Positions 8,331-12,276 of a stretch of 12,276 nt of DNA are shown here, in pieces (positions within the stretch are counted from its first letter, which is position 1; each line of letters starts with the position of its first letter). The stretch comes from Clostridia bacterium. Its GTDB lineage: Bacteria > Bacillota > Clostridia > Christensenellales > Borkfalkiaceae. Location: the NCBI GenBank assembly GCA_029054485.1, contig JAIDFD010000014.1:1-12276 (forward strand), written 5' to 3'. The position numbers and the translations under genes are program-made. Below the pieces are notes generated by a model, which made no database searches, had not been told where the DNA came from, and was given only the letters and a program-made list of their open reading frames with translations.

Positions 8331-8948
8331 ATGTTCTCAGAGTTTATAAATAACATTTATTCAAAAGTCGCAAATATTTCGTTCGACACCCTTTTATGGA
8401 TTATCTGGGGTGCGTTCGCGGCGATTTTCGTTGCGACCCTGTTTTTATCCCTGTGTATGCCCAAAGTGAAGTCGGCTTCCAAAACGCCCTTTTTCAATCT
8501 CGTCAACGCCTTTGCCGCGTTGACCTTTGGCGCGTTCATCACCGAAGAGGGACTTCCGCAGTCGGTGCTTGCCGCCGTAATTTTCTGGTGTATAGGGTAT
8601 CTGCTGTACGGGCTTTTATGCCTTATCGGCAAGGGCAAAAAGCAAGCCGCCGTTCAAAGTCAGGTTGCAATATCTTCATTGCCGGTGGCAACGCCGCCGG
8701 TAAAACAGCCCGCAATGCGGGCGGAGGTACCTGCGGCAAAATCCACCGTAAGGCTCGAACACGCCATATCCGTGACCGACAGACTTCTGCAAAAGAACCT
8801 CGGCAAAGGGGACAGGCAGGAGCTTGAAAAACTGAAAAATACCTTGGCGGTGCTTCAGATGAAGGGAGCGCTTACCCCCTCGGAATCGGATATTTTAAAC
8901 GAAAATTTTAACGCCCTTTTAAAGCTTATGGCAAAGTACAACGTTTAA
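8331..8948 (+). CDS. Small membrane protein with cytoplasmic C-terminal tail, unknown function
   Basis: I do not recognise the family. The 205-residue product has three likely membrane segments, about residues 20-42, 54-70 and 77-99, and no signal peptide cleavage site. A Pro/Ala/Val-rich linker (about 104-140) follows, then a charged, probably helical tail (about 141-205). The tail includes LEKLKNTLAVLQMKGALTPS and ends LLKLMAKYNV. A short helix, a KGxLT turn and a second helix loosely recall SHOCT-like tails, but this is only a resemblance. The ATG at 8331 has no Shine-Dalgarno and sits ten bases after TATAAT, so a near-leaderless mRNA is likely. The 3' end overlaps the convergent PRC-barrel gene by four bases, with no terminator between them. 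Confidence 0.8.
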   Translation: MFSEFINNIYSKVANISFDTLLWIIWGAFAAIFVATLFLSLCMPKVKSASKTPFFNLVNAFAALTFGAFITEEGLPQSVLAAVIFWCIGYLLYGLLCLIGKGKKQAAVQSQVAISSLPVATPPVKQPAMRAEVPAAKSTVRLEHAISVTDRLLQKNLGKGDRQELEKLKNTLAVLQMKGALTPSESDILNENFNALLKLMAKYNV

Positions 8949-9460
8949 ATGGATTTCAAGTTTGCCTGAACGTACTCACCCTCGCGCTCGGCAATCTGCA
9001 ACGCCTCGCCTGTTAAAGGGGTGCCGCGCTTCAAAATAACTTTGCCGTCCTTTTTGACGTCGCTCTTTAAAATACGTTCATTTTTCTTTACAATTACAGC
9101 GTCTCCGCAGACAAGCTCGTTTGCGGAGAACTTTTTTTTGCCGACGTAAGCGGTTGTAAGCGTATCGCACTCCACCGAAAAATCGGTGAGGTTGCCAAGG
9201 TATTTTCCGTTGCCGTCGAACACTGGCTTACCGAGGCGCATGGGCACGCTGTCGCGGATAGCGGCTTCCCTGTCCTCAAAAATAATTTTGTCTTCGCCGT
9301 AATGCAGAATATTCTGCGCGTCTACCGAAAACTCGTTTTCGTTTTTATCCGCGCATTTCAGACATTCCAGTCTGTCGCCGCGCACATTCACGCCGATAAC
9401 GTAACCCGTTTTGCCCGCCGTGCTTTCAACTTTCATACCGTAAAAAAATGAAATTTTCAT
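8945..9460 (-). CDS. PRC-barrel domain protein, probably with two barrels
   Basis: The 171-residue soluble protein has two segments that read like PRC-barrels. The first is at about 10-60 (KTGYVIGVNV ... DAQNIL). The second and clearer one is at about 74-125 (RLGKPVFDGNGKYLGNLTDF ... KFSANEL ... GDAVIV). PRC-barrels are small beta-barrels found in the ribosome-maturation factor RimM, in photosystem proteins and in short sporulation-associated proteins of Firmicutes, so a specific role cannot be assigned. A CxxC pair (C33, C36) lies in the first barrel. The start at 9460 is supported by GAGGTG (9470-9465), four bases upstream. A plausible -10 (TATATT, 9488-9483) leaves a leader of roughly 15 bases, unlike the leaderless-looking neighbours. 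The last helix ends at the stop shared in TTAA with the convergent membrane gene. Confidence 0.82.
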   Translation of the reverse strand: MKISFFYGMKVESTAGKTGYVIGVNVRGDRLECLKCADKNENEFSVDAQNILHYGEDKIIFEDREAAIRDSVPMRLGKPVFDGNGKYLGNLTDFSVECDTLTTAYVGKKKFSANELVCGDAVIVKKNERILKSDVKKDGKVILKRGTPLTGEALQIAEREGEYVQANLKSI

Positions 9461-9493
9461 AATTCACCTCGTAACATCTATGAATATAATATT

Positions 9494-9506
9494 TAAGCGG
9501 CGCTTA
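9494..9506. repeat. Short palindrome in the divergent promoter region
   Basis: TAAGCG-G-CGCTTA is a 13-base palindrome with 6-bp arms. It lies just upstream of the likely -10 of the PRC-barrel gene (9488-9483), where a -35 or operator would be. It may be a regulator site or chance; no protein can be named. Confidence 0.4.
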
Positions 9507-9558
9507 TAAAAAGCACGCGGTAAAAGGTATAATTTTGTCGATTGTGAAATAATACGCA

Positions 9559-9602
9559 AAAACTTTACATATGCCTTGACATGTGTAAAGTTTTAGTGTA
9601 AA
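9559..9602. promoter_or_regulatory. Putative NiaR operator: three TGTAAA half-sites over the nadB promoter
   Basis: AAAACTTTACA (9559-9569) and TGTAAAGTTTT (9584-9594) form a perfect 11-bp inverted repeat with a 14-base gap. GTGTAAA occurs twice in direct orientation, 13 bases apart (9583-9589 and 9596-9602). The sites surround the -35 and run into the -10 of nadB, where bound repressor would block RNA polymerase. Because niaR is the third gene of this operon, autoregulation by NiaR with nicotinate is the natural inference. The match to the family's known motif was not checked. Confidence 0.6.
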
Positions 9603-9604
9603 CT
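9576..9604 (+). promoter_or_regulatory. SigA-type promoter of nadB-nadC-niaR
   Basis: A perfect -35 TTGACA (9576-9581) and a -10 TAAACT (9599-9604) are separated by 17 bases. The -10 ends ten bases before ATG 9615, so transcription should start about three or four bases before the start codon. Confidence 0.8.
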
Positions 9605-9614
9605 TTTGGTAATT

Positions 9615-10907
9615 ATGAAAGATTACGATGTTATAATCGCGGGCGCGGGAGTCGCAGGTCTGAACTGCGCTTTGCACCTGCCTGAAAATAAAAGCGTACT
9701 TATTATCTGTAAGGACGAACCCGAAAAAAGCGACAGCTATCTCGCGCAGGGAGGAATCTGCCGCCTTAAAGACGAGGGCGACTATAACAGCTATTTTGAG
9801 GACACTATGCGCGCGGGTCACGGCGAAAACAACGCCGCGGCGGTAGAGTGTATGATACGTTCCTCGCAGGCGGTCGTAGACGAGCTTATTTCCTTGGGCG
9901 TTGATTTTGCGCGGGAAAAGGACGGAAGCCTTTGCGCCACGCGCGAGGGCGGACACTCGGCAAACAGAATTTGTTTCCACAAGGACTGTACGGGCAAAGA
10001 GATAACCTCCCGCCTTATGCAAAAGGTGAAAACCCTGAAAAACGTAACCGTGGCGCCGCACACGGTGCTATTGGATATAATCGCGGACGGCGAATGTTCG
10101 GGCGTTGTAGTGTGGGATAAAAACAGCGGAAAAACAAAGAAGATATTTTCCGACTATACCGTACTCGCCACGGGCGGTATAGGCGGAGTTTTCAAAAAGA
10201 GTACCAATTTCAGACTGCTCACGGGCGACGGGGTTGCGATTTGCCTTAAAAGGGGGATTGCGGTTGACAACGTAAACTACGTCCAGATTCATCCGACCAC
10301 CCTTTACAGCGAAAAAGAGGGCAGAAGCTTTCTTATCTCCGAGTCGGTGCGCGGCGAGGGAGCCGTTCTTCTGGACAAAAATTTCAACCGCTTTACAGAC
10401 GAGCTTCAACCGCGTGACGTGGTGACAAAAGCGATTAACGAACAGATGAAAAAGGACAAAACCCCCTTCGTCTGGCTGGATATGCGCACGATACCTAAAG
10501 AGGAAGTACTGTCGCACTTTCCCGGTATAGTGGAAAGGTGTTTACAGGAGGGTATAGACGTATTCACCCAGCCCGTGCCGGTAGTTCCCGCACAACACTA
10601 TTTTATGGGCGGGGTAAGAAGCGGGCTTGACGGCAGAACGACTTTGCCCAGGCTTTACGCCGTAGGCGAAACCTGCTGTAACGGCGTTCACGGCGCGAAC
10701 AGGCTTGCTTCAAACTCATTGCTTGAAAGTCTGCTGTTTGCAAAGCGCGCGGCGGAAGATATTACCCGGTATTATAAGGAAGCAAAGACCTTTGCGGACG
10801 TCCATTTGGAAAATTACGAAAATCCGCAGAAAATTCTTGAAGAGTATAAGCACATTTTACTTAAAGCTATTGAGGAGGCAGAAAATGTTAGACCCCGTAA
10901 CTATTAA
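9615..10907 (+). CDS. nadB: L-aspartate oxidase
   Basis: NadB oxidises L-aspartate to iminoaspartate with FAD, the first step of de novo NAD synthesis; NadA then forms quinolinate. The 430-residue protein shows the FAD dinucleotide loop GAGVAG (10-15). It also has the family's active-site blocks: HPTT (His226), RGEGA (Arg246), the catalytic-type Arg267 in QPRDVV, HYFMGG (His328) and GVHGANRLASNSLLES (from about 357). It is about 110 residues shorter than E. coli NadB. The C-terminal helical region is reduced, as in other short clostridial forms, so truncation is unlikely. I chose ATG 9615 because the in-frame TTG 9606 lies only one base past the -10 box. There is no Shine-Dalgarno, consistent with a leaderless mRNA. 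The last 23 bases overlap nadC. Confidence 0.95.
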   Translation: MKDYDVIIAGAGVAGLNCALHLPENKSVLIICKDEPEKSDSYLAQGGICRLKDEGDYNSYFEDTMRAGHGENNAAAVECMIRSSQAVVDELISLGVDFAREKDGSLCATREGGHSANRICFHKDCTGKEITSRLMQKVKTLKNVTVAPHTVLLDIIADGECSGVVVWDKNSGKTKKIFSDYTVLATGGIGGVFKKSTNFRLLTGDGVAICLKRGIAVDNVNYVQIHPTTLYSEKEGRSFLISESVRGEGAVLLDKNFNRFTDELQPRDVVTKAINEQMKKDKTPFVWLDMRTIPKEEVLSHFPGIVERCLQEGIDVFTQPVPVVPAQHYFMGGVRSGLDGRTTLPRLYAVGETCCNGVHGANRLASNSLLESLLFAKRAAEDITRYYKEAKTFADVHLENYENPQKILEEYKHILLKAIEEAENVRPRNY

Positions 10908-11748
10908 AACCAACGCGGACGAACTGATTAAGTCGGCGCTTAAAGAGGATATTTCGAGCGAGGACGTAACGACCAACGCGGTAATGCGCGGACGGGTTTC
11001 GGGCGAAGCGCAACTCATATGCAAGCAGGACGGCGTAATCTGCGGTTTGCCCGTGTTTGAACGTACATTCAAAATTTTGGACGAAACCGTGGAAATAACC
11101 TTTTTCAAAAAAGAGGGCGACAGGGTCAAAAAGGGCGAAACGGTTGCAAAAGTAAGGGGGGATATACGCGTAATCCTCTCGGGCGAGCGCACCGCGCTGA
11201 ATTTTTTACAGCGTATGAGCGGAATTGCGACCTACACGGCGGAAACGGTTAAGCTGTTGGAGGGGAGCAAAACCAAGCTTCTCGATACAAGAAAGACCAC
11301 TCCCAATATGCGCCTTTTTGAAAAGTATGCCGTAAAAATAGGAGGCGGGTGCAACCACCGCTACAATCTTTCGGACGGAATTTTGCTCAAAGACAACCAT
11401 ATCGGCGCGGCGGGCGGCGTTAAAAAGGCGGTGCAGATGGCAAAGGAGTACGCGCCTTTTGTCAGAAAGATAGAAGTCGAGGTTGAAAATATTGAAATGT
11501 GCGCGGAAGCGGTTGCAGCGGGCGCGGACATAATTATGCTTGATAATATGAGCGTTGAGGAAATGAAAAAGGCGGTGGATTTAATCGCGGGCAGGGCGCA
11601 GACAGAGTGCAGCGGAAACGTCACCAGGGAAAATATTGAAAAAATCAAGGCGGCGGGAGTGGACTTTGTTTCGAGCGGCGCGCTTACCCATTCCGCGCCC
11701 ATACTCGATTTGTCACTTAAAAATCTTCACCCCGTGGAGGGCGAATGA
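10885..11748 (+). CDS. nadC: Nicotinate-nucleotide pyrophosphorylase (quinolinate phosphoribosyltransferase)
   Basis: NadC converts quinolinate and PRPP to nicotinate mononucleotide, CO2 and pyrophosphate, the step after NadB and NadA. At 287 residues it has the usual length. Conserved blocks are SGERTALNFLQRMSGIAT, DTRKTTP (Arg136 onward), GGGCNHRYNLSDGILLKDNH (His158, Arg159, KDNH 169-172), EVEVEN and IIMLDN (Asp220). These bind the substrate carboxylates and the PRPP phosphates. The usual SGGI segment near the C-terminus reads CSGNVT, a mild variation. The frame is open upstream to 10705 but that part is nadB read out of frame. ATG 10885 follows GAGGAGG (10872-10878) by six bases and gives the normal N-terminus. 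It overlaps nadB by 23 bases and its stop overlaps the niaR start. Confidence 0.96.
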   Translation: MLDPVTIKTNADELIKSALKEDISSEDVTTNAVMRGRVSGEAQLICKQDGVICGLPVFERTFKILDETVEITFFKKEGDRVKKGETVAKVRGDIRVILSGERTALNFLQRMSGIATYTAETVKLLEGSKTKLLDTRKTTPNMRLFEKYAVKIGGGCNHRYNLSDGILLKDNHIGAAGGVKKAVQMAKEYAPFVRKIEVEVENIEMCAEAVAAGADIIMLDNMSVEEMKKAVDLIAGRAQTECSGNVTRENIEKIKAAGVDFVSSGALTHSAPILDLSLKNLHPVEGE

Positions 11749-12254
11749 AATCGGATAAGCGCAGGCAGGAAATTTTAAGCCTGTTGGGAAATACCGAAAA
11801 CGCGATACCCGCCAACGTTTTAAGCGAAAAATTCGGGGTGTCCCGTCAGGTCATTGTGCAGGATATAGCGATTTTGCGCGCCAACGGCTATGACATAACT
11901 TCCACCAACCGCGGTTATGTTTTAAATTCGGGCATAGTCGCGTCGAGGGTGTTCAAGTGCCGCCACTCTTTCGAGCAAATCGTGGACGAGGGCGTGCTTG
12001 TCATAAACCTCGGCGGAAAAATAGAGGATATTTTCGTGAACCACCGCGTTTACGGCAGAATTTCGGCAAGACTGGATTTAAACAGCCGTATCCACGTTGA
12101 AGAGCTTTACCGCTCGCTCGTGTCGGGCGCGTCTAAACCTTTAATGAGCGTGACAGACGGCTATCACTATCACACCGTTTCGGCTCAGAGCGAAAGCACG
12201 CTTGATGAAATCGAACAAGCTCTGCGCAAAGCGGGCTTTTTAATAGAAATCTGA
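11745..12254 (+). CDS. niaR: NiaR-type transcriptional repressor of NAD biosynthesis
   Basis: NiaR (YrxA) represses NAD synthesis and niacin uptake genes, with nicotinate as corepressor. The 169-residue protein has an N-terminal winged helix-turn-helix (about 5-60; SEKFGVSRQVIVQDIAILRANGY). A C-terminal 3H domain follows. H74, E82, H141 and H143 (YHYH) keep the spacing of the metal ligands I recall for the Thermotoga maritima homologue (His79, Glu87, His146, His148), a constant shift of five. Another conserved histidine is H100 (VNHRVYG). GGAGG (11736-11740) lies four bases before ATG 11745, which overlaps the nadC stop (ATGA). Its position inside the nad operon means it should be controlled by its own product. 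Only 22 A/T-rich bases follow before the window ends, with no terminator visible. Confidence 0.94.
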   Translation: MKSDKRRQEILSLLGNTENAIPANVLSEKFGVSRQVIVQDIAILRANGYDITSTNRGYVLNSGIVASRVFKCRHSFEQIVDEGVLVINLGGKIEDIFVNHRVYGRISARLDLNSRIHVEELYRSLVSGASKPLMSVTDGYHYHTVSAQSESTLDEIEQALRKAGFLIEI

Positions 12255-12276
12255 TTTATATATTAATATGGTATAG

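Noticed and set aside
9504..10061. 185-codon open frame on the minus strand over the nadB promoter and 5' end
   Set aside because: It is opposite the well-conserved nadB coding sequence and its promoter, has no recognisable protein motif and is an antisense shadow of a high-quality gene.
10705..10884. Sixty-codon N-terminal extension of nadC
   Set aside because: It is nadB read in another frame, including its conserved NSLLES block. The strong GAGGAGG and the normal NadC N-terminus place the start at 10885.
12255..12276. ATATTAATAT palindrome and TATAG-like end as a promoter or terminator
   Set aside because: Only 22 A/T-rich bases remain; palindromes of this kind are expected by chance and no -35, stem or T-run can be judged.
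1..12276. Mobile elements, CRISPR arrays, tRNA/rRNA, riboswitches or defence islands
   Set aside because: No transposase, integrase, spaced direct repeats, cloverleaf or riboswitch-sized leader was seen. All intergenic gaps are under 160 bases, and AddAB is a housekeeping recombination complex here.

Overview
This 12.3-kb window looks like a contig from an uncultured Firmicutes (Clostridia-like) bacterium, probably from a metagenome. The evidence is the AddA/AddB pair with the clostridial/bacillar domain plan, the NiaR repressor next to nadB-nadC, a lipobox lipoprotein, strong GGAGG ribosome sites inside operons and roughly balanced GC. The exact lineage is inference. All gene products are chromosomal housekeeping or ordinary accessory types. 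I see no phage, transposon, CRISPR array, tRNA or rRNA.

Layout. (1) Positions 1-540 hold the C-terminal half of a PfkB-family sugar kinase (KdgK-like), cut by the left end. The first ~32 bases closely match an Illumina Nextera transposase adapter and are almost certainly not genomic. (2) A bidirectional terminator near 553-587 separates it from a convergent lipoprotein gene (603-1727, minus). (3) A divergent promoter region (1728-1820) drives the lipoprotein gene leftward and the addB-addA operon rightward (1821-8254). AddAB is the helicase-nuclease that processes double-strand DNA ends for recombination. (4) A small membrane protein of unknown function (8331-8948, plus) and a PRC-barrel protein (8945-9460, minus) converge and overlap by four bases at their stop codons. 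(5) A divergent region (9461-9614) leads to nadB-nadC-niaR (9615-12254). This translationally coupled operon carries two NAD de novo biosynthesis enzymes and their likely nicotinate-responsive repressor. Repeated half-sites over the nadB promoter are a plausible NiaR operator. nadA is not in the window.

The most notable pattern is in the translation starts. Four genes that begin transcription units (the lipoprotein, addB, the 8331 membrane protein and nadB) have a clear -10 box ending only 6-10 bases before the ATG and no usable Shine-Dalgarno sequence. They would be made from leaderless or nearly leaderless mRNAs. The internal operon genes (addA, nadC, niaR) and the PRC-barrel gene have good Shine-Dalgarno sites. 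If this holds genome-wide it is an unusual expression habit for a Firmicutes. I found no convincing undescribed multi-gene system here.
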